This document shows positions 41,565 to 49,652 of a DNA stretch of 64,000 bases, in pieces; the first letter of the stretch is position 1, and each line of letters starts with the position of its first letter. The DNA comes from Corynebacterium glyciniphilum AJ 3170 (GTDB taxonomy: Bacteria > Actinomycetota > Actinomycetes > Mycobacteriales > Mycobacteriaceae), in the NCBI RefSeq assembly GCF_007673095.1, contig NZ_VDYZ01000011.1, forward strand, positions 62,001-126,000. Reading direction: 5' to 3'. Position numbers and translations under genes: made by a program. The notes under the pieces were generated by a model. The model saw only the letters and a list, made by a program, of their open reading frames with translations. It was not told where the DNA came from and ran no database searches.

Positions 41565-43637
41565 ATGCCGCACTATTCCGAACTGGCTGAACTCATCGAG
41601 CACGGCAATGGTCTGGACGGACCGCCTGTACGTGCGACTCTGCGACTACACGGTGATCCCGGCAGTCTGGACCTGACTGTGCAGGCCGAGGAACCGACGG
41701 AGGTCCTCCGACTCCCCGCCGGCGACTACCGGTTTCTCTGGGCGGACGGTCGACGGTCTCTCACCAGGCTCGACGGCACTCCGCTGCTGCTCCAGGACGG
41801 TCAGCGGACCCTCGTCCTCGTAGAGGACGGCGCGGTCGTCGATGCGACCGGCGGACGAGTTGACGTCCACTGCGTGGAATCCGCGCTTATCACGCGAGGT
41901 CGGTACGTCCCTGATCGCAGGGCAGACGTCCGTCCCGTACAACGTGACGAGCGGGAATCCTGGTCGATCACCGGCAATGGCTCCGAGCGCATCGTTGATG
42001 CGGAGACCGGCGTGGTCGTGTCTCTTTCGGCGACGTGGCAGGGCAGCGATAAGCGCGCAGAGTTCATTGACGTGGAGTTCCCCGGCCGTATCGGTGATGA
42101 GGAGTTCCGGTGGGCCGGTGAACCGGCCGAGAGTATCCACGTCGACCGGGTGGCGCGCCCCGTTGATGAGACCCGGGCACGCGCGATCGTGGCCGGGGAA
42201 CTCGACCGAATCGCCGTACCCGAGCCACCGGCTGCGCCCGAGGACCATAGGATCCTCCCGGTCGCCGTCGAATGGTGGGTCTACATGGACCTGAATCGTC
42301 CGACGTATGACGTGGGGAGCACAGTGGACATGTTCCTGTGGTTCATTGAGCAGGGAGATCCCAACGAGCGAGCGGGGATGAAAGGAGATCCGGTCGTCAC
42401 CGTCGACGCCTACGCCGAGGAGACGACGGTGGACCGTCCCGTGGACCTGACCAACGGACGGTGGTCAATGATCTTGCGCGGCGACGGATGGTCGGCATTA
42501 TGGGATGCGCCCCGGCCCGTTCTGGGGCGTGTGAGATTAACAGGCCACTTCTACCAGAGTTCAGACCGGTCATCGGAGACACCACTTACCCCGACCCGCG
42601 GTCGAGTGACCAGATTGCGGTACAGGTCCGGATACACGGCCGTCGACGTCCCTCACACCCGACATTCGCTTCCGAAGGTGTGGGTTCAGGGAGGGAGCCA
42701 GATCGGCGTCGACCCCATCCTCGTCACGCTGGACCTGGACGCGGCCTCCCCGCCGGAGCCGGCGCAGCTGGAGCGTCCGACCGCACTGCAGGGGTTCGCC
42801 GTTACGGGTGGTGTCGAGGCCCCCGTCCTGTGGCGTGGTGACCTCCGCCTGCCGATCGTCTGGCGTACCGACGTGACCTCGGGCGAGTCGACGGCGGTGG
42901 CACTACCGGTACGGATTCAGGCCGCACCCATGTACATTGCGCGGGTCCGTGGCAGGGCGGGGGACGGGTGCCGGGTAGACGCGGTCGGACACACATTCCT
43001 GGTGGGGAACGACGGCAGTGTTGTCGAGGAAGAACGCCCTGCAGTGCTGGAGGACTTCCCCGGCGCCGTCCGGCATCCGCACGGCGGATGGGTGGTGAGC
43101 AGGTACGAGGTGGAAGAGTCCTGGATGCACATGCCCGAGAACGCGATGTACGGCCTCCCCGTGGACCGTGGCGTCCAACGACTCGGTCGCCTCGCCGACG
43201 ACGGCACCGTGGACTGGAAACGGGAACTTCCCGTCGGGCCGTTCGACTCACCGGCGGCACTGCTCGTGGTTCGCGACATGCTGATGACCTCGCAGGGAAC
43301 GACTGTGAGCTATCTCGACGATGACCTGCAGGAGATTCGCACCGCGCACATCGAGAGCGCCGACGGCTACCAGATCTACGACGTCACGACGGCCGACGAC
43401 TGCCTCCTGGTGAACAGCTCGGATGGGAGTGGAAAGAGCGAACTCCGGCGCCTCGACCCCGAGACCCTGGAGGTGCTGCTCCTGGTGGATGGCCCTGGCC
43501 GACCCCGCCACCTGCAGGTCGACGGCACCACGACAGCATGGTCCGCCGTCGGGACCTCGTTGCGCCTCCACACCCGCGGTGCCGACGGCGAATGGACGTC
43601 GAGGGAGATTGAGTTGCAGCACTCCGGTGGGGAGTAG
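41565..43637 (+). CDS. Large protein of unknown function, paralogue 2
   Basis: A 690-residue paralogue of the preceding gene, ten bases downstream. Shared features are PVRATLRLHG, LPAGDYRFLWADGRRSLTRLDGTP, VDAETGVVVSLS, ILRGDGWSALWDAPRP followed by a tyrosine-containing GHFYQSSD, VTLDLDAASPPEPAQLE and VRHPHGGWVV. The order of domains is the same: an N-terminal strand-rich part, a middle part and a propeller-like C-terminal part. No catalytic motif stands out. Conservation of both copies side by side argues for a joint or divergent role. The next gene, an ABC ATPase, begins eleven bases later but has its own promoter box. Confidence 0.8.
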   Translation: MPHYSELAELIEHGNGLDGPPVRATLRLHGDPGSLDLTVQAEEPTEVLRLPAGDYRFLWADGRRSLTRLDGTPLLLQDGQRTLVLVEDGAVVDATGGRVDVHCVESALITRGRYVPDRRADVRPVQRDERESWSITGNGSERIVDAETGVVVSLSATWQGSDKRAEFIDVEFPGRIGDEEFRWAGEPAESIHVDRVARPVDETRARAIVAGELDRIAVPEPPAAPEDHRILPVAVEWWVYMDLNRPTYDVGSTVDMFLWFIEQGDPNERAGMKGDPVVTVDAYAEETTVDRPVDLTNGRWSMILRGDGWSALWDAPRPVLGRVRLTGHFYQSSDRSSETPLTPTRGRVTRLRYRSGYTAVDVPHTRHSLPKVWVQGGSQIGVDPILVTLDLDAASPPEPAQLERPTALQGFAVTGGVEAPVLWRGDLRLPIVWRTDVTSGESTAVALPVRIQAAPMYIARVRGRAGDGCRVDAVGHTFLVGNDGSVVEEERPAVLEDFPGAVRHPHGGWVVSRYEVEESWMHMPENAMYGLPVDRGVQRLGRLADDGTVDWKRELPVGPFDSPAALLVVRDMLMTSQGTTVSYLDDDLQEIRTAHIESADGYQIYDVTTADDCLLVNSSDGSGKSELRRLDPETLEVLLLVDGPGRPRHLQVDGTTTAWSAVGTSLRLHTRGADGEWTSREIELQHSGGE

Positions 43638-43640
43638 CCT
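43635..43640 (+). promoter_or_regulatory. -10 box of the ABC ATPase gene, leaderless
   Basis: TAGCCT overlaps the stop of paralogue 2 and ends eight bases before ATG 43649. Confidence 0.5.
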
Positions 43641-43648
43641 CACCCCGT

Positions 43649-44428
43649 ATGAACGAGCGCAATACACTGCAGATCACCGATGTCACCGTCCGTCGTGGGG
43701 AGAACCACCTCGTTGAGGATGTCAGCCTCACGATTCCGGCCGGGAGTCACTGGGCCGTCCTCGGTCCGAACGGGGCGGGCAAGTCCACGATCCTCAAACT
43801 CGCCGGAGGGCGGTTGTACCCCACCACCGGCAGCGTGCAGATCCTCGGTGAGCAGATCGGACGGACGGATGTCCGCGAACTGCAGAAACGCATCGGCTAC
43901 GTCGACCCGAAACAACGCCTCGACGACATCTCCGCCTACGAGGCGGTGCTCTCCGGGGTGTCGGCGTCCAACGGCTACATCCAACGTTTCGACTACGCCC
44001 CGCACCGGACGCGAGCTACCGGGATGCTGGAGCTGGTGGGGATGGACGACAAGTCCGACCGGCTGTGGAGCCAGATGAGTCAGGGTGAGAAAGCCCGGAC
44101 ACTCATTGCCCGTGCCCTGGTCACCGACCCGCAGATGCTGCTGCTCGACGAGCCGTCCACCGGGCTGGACCTGCCGGGACGCGAGACGCTGCTGCGGGTC
44201 GTCGACGACCTCCGGGCGTCCCACCCGCAGTTGACGACCGTGCTGATCACCCACCACGTCGAGGAGGTCGCCGCCTCTACCACTGACGTGCTGATGGTCC
44301 GGGACGGCGGCGTCCAGGCGTCCGGGCCGGTCGACGAGGTGATGACCGCAGCGAACCTCGGGGTGCTCTACGACATGGACGTGCAGCTCCAGCGGGTCGA
44401 GGGGCGTTGGTTCGCCTTCAGCGGATAG
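43649..44428 (+). CDS. ABC transporter ATP-binding protein (ModF/COG1119-like)
   Basis: A 259-residue stand-alone ABC ATPase. Walker A is GPNGAGKST (about residue 38), the Q-loop lies in RIGYVDPKQRLD, the signature is MSQGEKARTLIARAL and Walker B is LLLDEPSTGLD followed by the switch histidine in ITHHVEEV. Signature SQGE rather than SGGQ is typical of COG1119/ModF-like proteins, which are often encoded without permeases; no permease gene adjoins. The role may be regulatory or with a distant membrane partner. Next comes lepB, ten bases downstream. Confidence 0.88.
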   Translation: MNERNTLQITDVTVRRGENHLVEDVSLTIPAGSHWAVLGPNGAGKSTILKLAGGRLYPTTGSVQILGEQIGRTDVRELQKRIGYVDPKQRLDDISAYEAVLSGVSASNGYIQRFDYAPHRTRATGMLELVGMDDKSDRLWSQMSQGEKARTLIARALVTDPQMLLLDEPSTGLDLPGRETLLRVVDDLRASHPQLTTVLITHHVEEVAASTTDVLMVRDGGVQASGPVDEVMTAANLGVLYDMDVQLQRVEGRWFAFSG

Positions 44429-44431
44429 GCT
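44426..44431 (+). promoter_or_regulatory. -10 box of lepB, leaderless
   Basis: TAGGCT overlaps the stop of the ABC ATPase gene and is seven bases before GTG 44439. Confidence 0.55.
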
Positions 44432-44438
44432 CTCAAGG

Positions 44439-45158
44439 GTGACTGACACCAGTGAACCCGTGACAGAGAAGAAGAAGCGCCCGGCATGGGTGGAGTACCT
44501 CGTCACCTTTGTGGTGGCGATACTGCTGCTCGGCCTGTTCAACACCTTCATCGGTCGGCTGTACCAGATCCCGTCGGAGTCGATGGAGCCCACACTCGTC
44601 GGTTGTGAAGGCTGCACCGACGACCGCATCTACGTGGACAAGGTGTCCTACCGCTTCGGTGACGTGGACCCCGGTGATGTCGTCGTCTTCACCGGCACGG
44701 GTGCATGGTCGGAAGACTATGTGTCCACCAGATCGTCCCAGCCGCTGGTCAAGGGGATCCAGACCGGCCTGGAGAAGATCGGCATTCTCGCGCCGGACGA
44801 GTTCACGCTGGTCAAGCGTGTCATCGCCACCGGTGGGCAGACGGTGCAGTGCCAGGACGGGGACCCGGGCATCATGGTCGACGGGGAGAAGGTCGACGAC
44901 TCGTTCACGCTGGACCCGAAGGCGTACCCTGTTGACCCGACCACGGGGTCTGACGCCTGCCAGGGCGAGTATTTCGGCCCTGTGACGGTGCCGGACGACA
45001 AGGTGTGGCTGATGGGCGACAACCGGACCAACTCGAAGGACTCGCGGTACTACAACCTCGCCGGAGACCCGGAGGAGGGCATGGTTCCGCTGGACAACGT
45101 CGTCGGCAAGGTGCAGTTCAAGGTCTGGCCGTTGAGCCGGATCGGTGGTGTGGACTAG
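44439..45158 (+). CDS. lepB: Signal peptidase I
   Basis: A 239-residue membrane serine protease that removes Sec and Tat signal peptides outside the cytoplasmic membrane. One N-terminal membrane anchor (about 15-38) precedes the nucleophile in IPSESMEPTL (serine about 50), the general-base lysine in LVKRVIATGG (about 128) and the box MGDNRTNSKDSR. The insertion CEGCTDDRIYVDK with a cysteine pair is typical of actinobacterial forms. GTG 44439 fits a leaderless promoter. Being lepB outside the usual ribosomal/rnhB cluster, it could be a second signal peptidase. Confidence 0.95.
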   Translation: MTDTSEPVTEKKKRPAWVEYLVTFVVAILLLGLFNTFIGRLYQIPSESMEPTLVGCEGCTDDRIYVDKVSYRFGDVDPGDVVVFTGTGAWSEDYVSTRSSQPLVKGIQTGLEKIGILAPDEFTLVKRVIATGGQTVQCQDGDPGIMVDGEKVDDSFTLDPKAYPVDPTTGSDACQGEYFGPVTVPDDKVWLMGDNRTNSKDSRYYNLAGDPEEGMVPLDNVVGKVQFKVWPLSRIGGVD

Positions 45159-45220
45159 GCAGCAGGCGCTGGACCGCCGCCACTGACACGCGGCTCTCAC
45201 GCGGCTCCCATGCGGAGCGA

Positions 45221-45281
45221 GAATTGTTCTAGCTCGGCGCACATTTTCATGGGAGATACGTGCACCGGGCTAGAACAATTC
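45221..45281. repeat. 22-base inverted repeat with 17-base loop
   Basis: Arms 45221-45242 and 45260-45281 match at 20 of 22 positions; the outer 13 (GAATTGTTCTAGC) are perfect and the two mismatches still allow G-U pairs in RNA. It lies between lepB and the DUF559 gene. A relative of the outer part recurs at 46450-46466. Confidence 0.85.
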
Positions 45282-45345
45282 GCCCCAGGGAGCTTCTTCT
45301 GCGGAACCCCTTGCGCCCGTGGTAGCGACAGGAAAGAATGTCCGC

Positions 45346-46455
45346 ATGGGGGAATTCGGGGGACAACTGTGGCAGGCTGCGGAGCGGGAGGGACGAGTCC
45401 CGCCCGGGCGAGGCCCTCTCTACACACGACGCGTCCTGCCGACGCGTCTGCCTGTGACGCGGAGGGAGCTGACGGTGTCCGGAGTGTCACGACGCTCGGT
45501 CGCCAAGTATCACGAACAGGTGTCCCGCGGGGTGTACCTTCCGCCGGTGCCGGAGAAGCACCTCCGGCATGCCCGTCTCGGACCGGCGGGCCACCACGCC
45601 GACACCGGCCTTTACCGTCATGACATCGTCACCCGCGCCCGTGCCCACTCCTTCGTGCATCCGCGTGCCGTCGTGGCGTACTGGTCGGCGGCCGCATATC
45701 ACGGTCTCGTCCACTGGGCCGACGAAGCGCCGGTGGTGCTGCTGACGGGGAAGTCGAAACAGGGGAGTATGGCGCAGGACGGGTCGTCGGCGGGAGTCTC
45801 GTCCCCGGTGCTGCGGCCGTTGCCCTCGGGCATCCGTACCGTTCGGCCGGATCGCGCGTTCCCGGGCCTGCGCGTCGTGGATGCAGCGACTGCGGCGGTA
45901 CAGTGCCTGACCACCATCATCTCCGGTAAACGGTACTGGCCTGTCCCGCACGTCGAGGGTCTGCGTCCGGAGCAGGTTCGTGCGGTGCAGTTCATCGATG
46001 CCTTTCTCCAGTGCACCTGGGTGACCGTCCGGCAGATCACTGCTGCGGCGCGCCACCGCATCGACGCCGCTGAGCTGAAGATGTTGTGTGCACTTGCTGA
46101 CCCCGGGTTCGGTGCTGAATCGCCGCGGGAGACGGTTCTGCGTCTCATCGTCCGGGATGAACTACCTGCGGGTTTCAGCTGGAGTACCCAGGTTGCCGTG
46201 GATCTCGGCACGACGGTGACGCGACCGGACATCGCCTGCCCGGAGCTGAAGATCGCCTTGTACTACGACGGAGCCCACCACGCGGAGGGGGCGACCACCG
46301 ACACCGACTTCCGACTGTTCCAGAAGTTACGCGACAAACATTGGGAGGCTGTACGGGTCAACAGTGCGGCGATGAAGGAACGCACGGAGATGATGGAGAA
46401 CATCCGCAACGCCATCGGCCGGGCCACACAGAGATGGGAACAGCAGTCGGAATAG
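45346..46455 (+). CDS. DUF559 / AbiEi-like helix-turn-helix protein
   Basis: A 369-residue protein that joins an N-terminal winged-helix-like segment (about 30-65, VTRRELTVSGVSRRSVAKYHEQVSRGVY) as in AbiEi antitoxins to a C-terminal DUF559 domain (about 255-369). The latter resembles very-short-patch-repair and PD-(D/E)XK nucleases: glutamate in ESPRETVLRL, aspartate in PDIACPELKIALYYDG, then the HWEAVRV strand. ATG 45346 follows AGGAAAG by nine bases; an in-frame GTG at 45319 is an alternative. No toxin gene adjoins it. The long inverted repeat upstream might be its operator. Confidence 0.82.
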   Translation: MGEFGGQLWQAAEREGRVPPGRGPLYTRRVLPTRLPVTRRELTVSGVSRRSVAKYHEQVSRGVYLPPVPEKHLRHARLGPAGHHADTGLYRHDIVTRARAHSFVHPRAVVAYWSAAAYHGLVHWADEAPVVLLTGKSKQGSMAQDGSSAGVSSPVLRPLPSGIRTVRPDRAFPGLRVVDAATAAVQCLTTIISGKRYWPVPHVEGLRPEQVRAVQFIDAFLQCTWVTVRQITAAARHRIDAAELKMLCALADPGFGAESPRETVLRLIVRDELPAGFSWSTQVAVDLGTTVTRPDIACPELKIALYYDGAHHAEGATTDTDFRLFQKLRDKHWEAVRVNSAAMKERTEMMENIRNAIGRATQRWEQQSE

Positions 46456-46466
46456 TTCTAGTCCGG
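46450..46466 (+). repeat. Related copy of the inverted-repeat end after the DUF559 gene
   Basis: GAATAGTTCTAGTCCGG matches the outer arm of the upstream repeat in 15 of 17 positions (compared with the complement of 45265-45281). It includes the stop codon of the gene. Confidence 0.6.
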
Positions 46467-46489
46467 CAGGACGACGGACAGCTGACGCG

Positions 46490-47722
46490 TCAGTCTTCGC
46501 TGGTGTTCAGCACGCCCTCGGTCTCGATTCCGTCCCCGTCCTGCTCGGTGCGGAGGCGTCCCTTGGACAGCTTGTTGACGACCATGGCGATAGCACCGTC
46601 GCCGGTGACGTTCGCCGCCGTGCCGAAGGAGTCGATGGCGATGTACGCGGCGATCATCAGGGCAACCTGGTCGGCGTCGAAACCGAGGTTGCTCTGCAGC
46701 ACGCCGACGGCCGCCATGATGGCGCCACCGGGGACGCCGGGAGCGGCGATCATCATGATGCCCAGCAGCAGAATGAAGCCGATGAACTGGCCGGTACTGA
46801 CGTCCATGTCGAACATGTGCACCACCGCCAGAGCGAAGAGGGCGATCTTCATCATCGATCCGGCGAGGTGGATCGTCGCGCACAGCGGGACCACGAAGCC
46901 GGCGACGTTGTCGGGGACACCGTTCTTCTTCGCGCTCGCCAACGTCACCGGGATCGTCGCCGCGGATGAGGACGTGCCCAGCGCCGTCGCGTAAGCGGGG
47001 AGCATGTTCCCCAGTGCCTTGAAGGGATTGCGGCCCGTGACGGCACCGGCCACGAGGTACTGTGCGATAACCAGCAGGATCGTCATCACGACAGCCAGGA
47101 CGAGAACCTTCGCGAAGGAAGAGATGACGTCCATGAGGTTGCCGTTCATGCCCATCGACAGGAAGACACCGAACACGAAGACCGGCAGCAGGGGGATCAC
47201 GAAGGTCTTGATGACCTTCATGACCACGCTCTCGAGCTCGCGGGCGGCGGAATGGAGGGTGTCCGACTTCACCGCGGTCATGGCCAGACCGACGCAGAAA
47301 GCGAGGATCAGTGCCGTCATCACCTCGAAGGGCGCGGGCATCTCGATCTCGAAGAAGGGGCTCAGGGCACCCTCGTCGATGTCGACGAGGGTGTTGATCT
47401 TCTCGTCGCCCAGCAACCAGCTGTAGCTCGCGGCGGCCACGCCGAAGGCGATGAGGCCGGAGATGATGGTGGAGGCGTAGGCGATGCCCGCGGTGAGACC
47501 GAGCCATTTGCCGGCTCCACGTCCGATGCCGGCGATCGCCGGGGTGATCAGCGCGAAGATGAGGACCGGGATGAACAGGTCCAGGAAGTTGCTGAACAGG
47601 CCGTTGAATGTCACGAACACCCGGGCCAGCCACTCCGGGAAGAAGAGACTGAAGACGATACCGAGGATGATCGCGACGACGATCCGGAACAGCAGGGAGC
47701 CCGCCAGCTTCTTGAAACTCAT
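46490..47722 (-). CDS. Dicarboxylate/amino acid:cation symporter (DAACS), symporter B
   Basis: A 410-residue member of the same family as symporter A, with the classical serine motif TSSSAATIPVTL and the second loop VPLCATIHLAGSMMKIALF. The sequence FVVPLCATIHLAGS and the substrate region AIDSFGTAANVTGDGAIAMVV suggest a sodium- or proton-coupled glutamate, serine or dicarboxylate carrier. A TATCGT box lies seven bases before ATG 47722, with no ribosome site. The gene follows phoA on the same strand after a hairpin, so it is probably a separate unit. Confidence 0.93.
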   Translation of the reverse strand: MSFKKLAGSLLFRIVVAIILGIVFSLFFPEWLARVFVTFNGLFSNFLDLFIPVLIFALITPAIAGIGRGAGKWLGLTAGIAYASTIISGLIAFGVAAASYSWLLGDEKINTLVDIDEGALSPFFEIEMPAPFEVMTALILAFCVGLAMTAVKSDTLHSAARELESVVMKVIKTFVIPLLPVFVFGVFLSMGMNGNLMDVISSFAKVLVLAVVMTILLVIAQYLVAGAVTGRNPFKALGNMLPAYATALGTSSSAATIPVTLASAKKNGVPDNVAGFVVPLCATIHLAGSMMKIALFALAVVHMFDMDVSTGQFIGFILLLGIMMIAAPGVPGGAIMAAVGVLQSNLGFDADQVALMIAAYIAIDSFGTAANVTGDGAIAMVVNKLSKGRLRTEQDGDGIETEGVLNTSED

Positions 47723-47729
47723 GGTGGTG

Positions 47730-47735
47730 ACGATA
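47730..47735 (-). promoter_or_regulatory. -10 box of symporter B, leaderless
   Basis: TATCGT on the minus strand is seven bases before ATG 47722. Confidence 0.45.
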
Positions 47736-47744
47736 TGCCACCAC

Positions 47745-47769
47745 CCACCCCCGGGTATAGCGGGGGTGG
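47745..47769. terminator. 9-bp hairpin between phoA and symporter B
   Basis: CCACCCCCG pairs with CGGGGGTGG around GGTATAG. The T run (TAGTTTT) follows on the plus strand only, so on the phoA strand it is a hairpin without U tract. Confidence 0.6.
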
Positions 47770-47794
47770 TAGTTTTGCAGTCTGTAGTGCCCGA

Positions 47795-49351
47795 CTAATC
47801 CTGGTCCAGTCCGAGCGCGTCAGCGATGGTGAAGTGCAGGTCGGTCTGGTCGGTGAGACCGGAGACATTCGCGGCGGACGGCCCGTAGGCGGCGATGCGC
47901 AGCTGGGTACCGGTGTGGCCCTGGTCCTGGGTGTCGACATTGTCGGAGGTCGCGTAGGCGATGGTCATCTCGGAGCCGTCGCGGGTGATCAGGTTGCGGG
48001 ACAGTCCCGGGTAGACCGTGGCGCGGGCCTCCTCGACGCTGGTGCCCTTGTCCTCGGCGATGTCCTTGATGTCGTCCTCGCTCACGCCACCGACGATCTG
48101 GCTGGTGTGGGCGTGGTCGGCGGTGACGAGGACGAGCGTCTCGCCGTCCTCCTCGGCGAACTTCACGGCCTCCTGGACGGCTTCGTCCAGGTCCACGGTT
48201 TCCCCGATCTGACCGCAGGGGTTGGCGGCGTGGTCCTCCTTGTCGATGGACGCGCCCTCGACCTGGAGGAAGAAGCCGTTCTCCTTGCCGTCGTCGTTGT
48301 TGCTCAGCAGGTCGATCGCCTTGGAGGTCATCGACGCGAGCTTCGGGACGTCCTCGGTACGCTCGGGGTTGTCGGTGCACTTCTGGGCGGGCTTCAGGTA
48401 GCCCTCCTTCTCGGCGGTGGCACCTTCCCAGCGCACGGGCATGTTGCCGTCCGAGAACAGTCCCAGGACGGGGGAGTCCTGGTTGGCTTCGGTGAGTGCG
48501 TCGAGCTCGGAGGCAGTGGTGGGGAGCTGGTATCCACGCTCCTCGGCCTGCTCCACCAGCGTCTTGTCCTTCCACTCGCCGGCCTTCGCGGTCTGGGCGA
48601 AGCTCTCGGCACCGCCGCCGAGGGTGACGTCCGCGCGTGACTCGAGGTACTGCTCGGAGATCGAGCCCTTACCGCCCTTGTCGAGGAGGTCGTCGCCGCA
48701 TTCCTCGGCGTCTTCGGGGCCGTAGCACTTGCGCTGTGCGACGTGGGCGGCCTGGACGGCCGGGGTGGCGTCCTGGATCTCTGCGGTGGAGACGTTGCCG
48801 GTCGCCAGGCCCGCAGCCTTCGCCTTCTCGATCAGATTCTGCTGAGACTCGCCGTGAATGTCGACGCCGATGGCCCCGTTGTAGGACTTGGTGCCGGTCG
48901 CCCACGCCGTGCCGGACGCCGCACTGTCCGTCACGTAGTTCGGTGTGCCGTCCTCGTGCAGGGAGTAGTGGGTGTACTGGCCGGTGACGGGGAGGGCGTC
49001 GATGCCCTTGAAGCTGCCGGCGGCGCCTTCGGCGTAGTTGCGGGCGGCAGTGATCTCGGAGTCCCCCATGCCGTCGCCGATGAGCAGGATGACGTTCTTC
49101 GCGCCGGTGGCGGCAACGGCGTCACGGACGTAGTCGCCCTGGTCGCCGTCGAGGCGTCGGGCGCCACCGTTGGTGGACAGATCACCGTCGGCCTCGCGGT
49201 GCTGGATGGCGGGTGTGCCGGACGCCGAGTTGTCGCTGGGGCTGCTGGCGTTGCTGTCGCTGCAGGCGGCGGCGGTGGCGGCCAGGGATACGGTGCTGAC
49301 GATTCCCAGTCCGGTTTTCAGGACGGCGACGGCGGTGCGGTTGTGTTTCAC
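47795..49351 (-). CDS. phoA: Alkaline phosphatase
   Basis: A 518-residue secreted phosphomonoesterase. The signal peptide ends near AATAAACS, which could be a lipobox with cysteine 30 or a plain cleavage site. Metal and active residues are in [13 protein letters not shown] (about 87-99), the nucleophile in [12 protein letters not shown] (about 145-156), and histidines in [10 protein letters not shown] and the end segment [11 protein letters not shown] disulfide is possible in [17 protein letters not shown] 49351 is the start, preceded by AGAGAG. An 11-base-period array upstream points to phosphate-starvation control. Confidence 0.96.
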   Translation of the reverse strand: MKHNRTAVAVLKTGLGIVSTVSLAATAAACSDSNASSPSDNSASGTPAIQHREADGDLSTNGGARRLDGDQGDYVRDAVAATGAKNVILLIGDGMGDSEITAARNYAEGAAGSFKGIDALPVTGQYTHYSLHEDGTPNYVTDSAASGTAWATGTKSYNGAIGVDIHGESQQNLIEKAKAAGLATGNVSTAEIQDATPAVQAAHVAQRKCYGPEDAEECGDDLLDKGGKGSISEQYLESRADVTLGGGAESFAQTAKAGEWKDKTLVEQAEERGYQLPTTASELDALTEANQDSPVLGLFSDGNMPVRWEGATAEKEGYLKPAQKCTDNPERTEDVPKLASMTSKAIDLLSNNDDGKENGFFLQVEGASIDKEDHAANPCGQIGETVDLDEAVQEAVKFAEEDGETLVLVTADHAHTSQIVGGVSEDDIKDIAEDKGTSVEEARATVYPGLSRNLITRDGSEMTIAYATSDNVDTQDQGHTGTQLRIAAYGPSAANVSGLTDQTDLHFTIADALGLDQD

Positions 49352-49407
49352 GATCTACTCTCTGTGGAGACAACGTCAGGAACAGACCGTGACGCTACGG
49401 AGCTGAC

Positions 49408-49457
49408 GTGAACCGGCGGTGAGATCTGTGGACCGCGGAGATGAACAACCTGTGAAC
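49408..49457 (-). promoter_or_regulatory. 11-bp-period GTGAA array upstream of phoA
   Basis: On the plus strand GTGAA (49408), GTGAG (49419), ATGAA (49441) and GTGAA (49452) are exact multiples of 11 bases apart. PhoB- and PhoP-type response regulators bind 11-bp direct repeats of this sort, and phoA is a usual target. The position, 57-106 bases before the start, fits activation. Confidence 0.65.
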
Positions 49458-49523
49458 CGTACGGGGCAGGGGGTGTGAAGACGATCATCGCGATGTGCCG
49501 GCCCGGTGCCGACGGGCGGACCT

Positions 49524-49596
49524 CCCCTCTGCGAGAGGGGGCGGAATGCGAGTCTGGTCGCGTTGAGTTGCCGAACTCAACGCGACCAGACTCGCA
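49524..49596. terminator. Double hairpin with a perfect 23-bp stem
   Basis: CCCCTCT-GCG-AGAGGGG (49524-49540) is followed by a perfect 23-base stem (49547-49569 with 49574-49596) and a four-base GCCG loop. It lies after the stop of the secreted-protein gene and before phoA control sequences, so it may insulate the two. No T run follows. Confidence 0.75.
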
Positions 49597-49652
49597 AACC
49601 GCCCTGCGGGTGGGTGTGTGCAGTGCGGCGGGGCACCGAACGCGGTCGGACG

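Noticed and set aside
45265..46466. Insertion sequence with terminal inverted repeats around the DUF559 gene
   Set aside because: No transposase motif and no target duplication can be seen; the left end is part of a larger hairpin. Kept only as an open finding.
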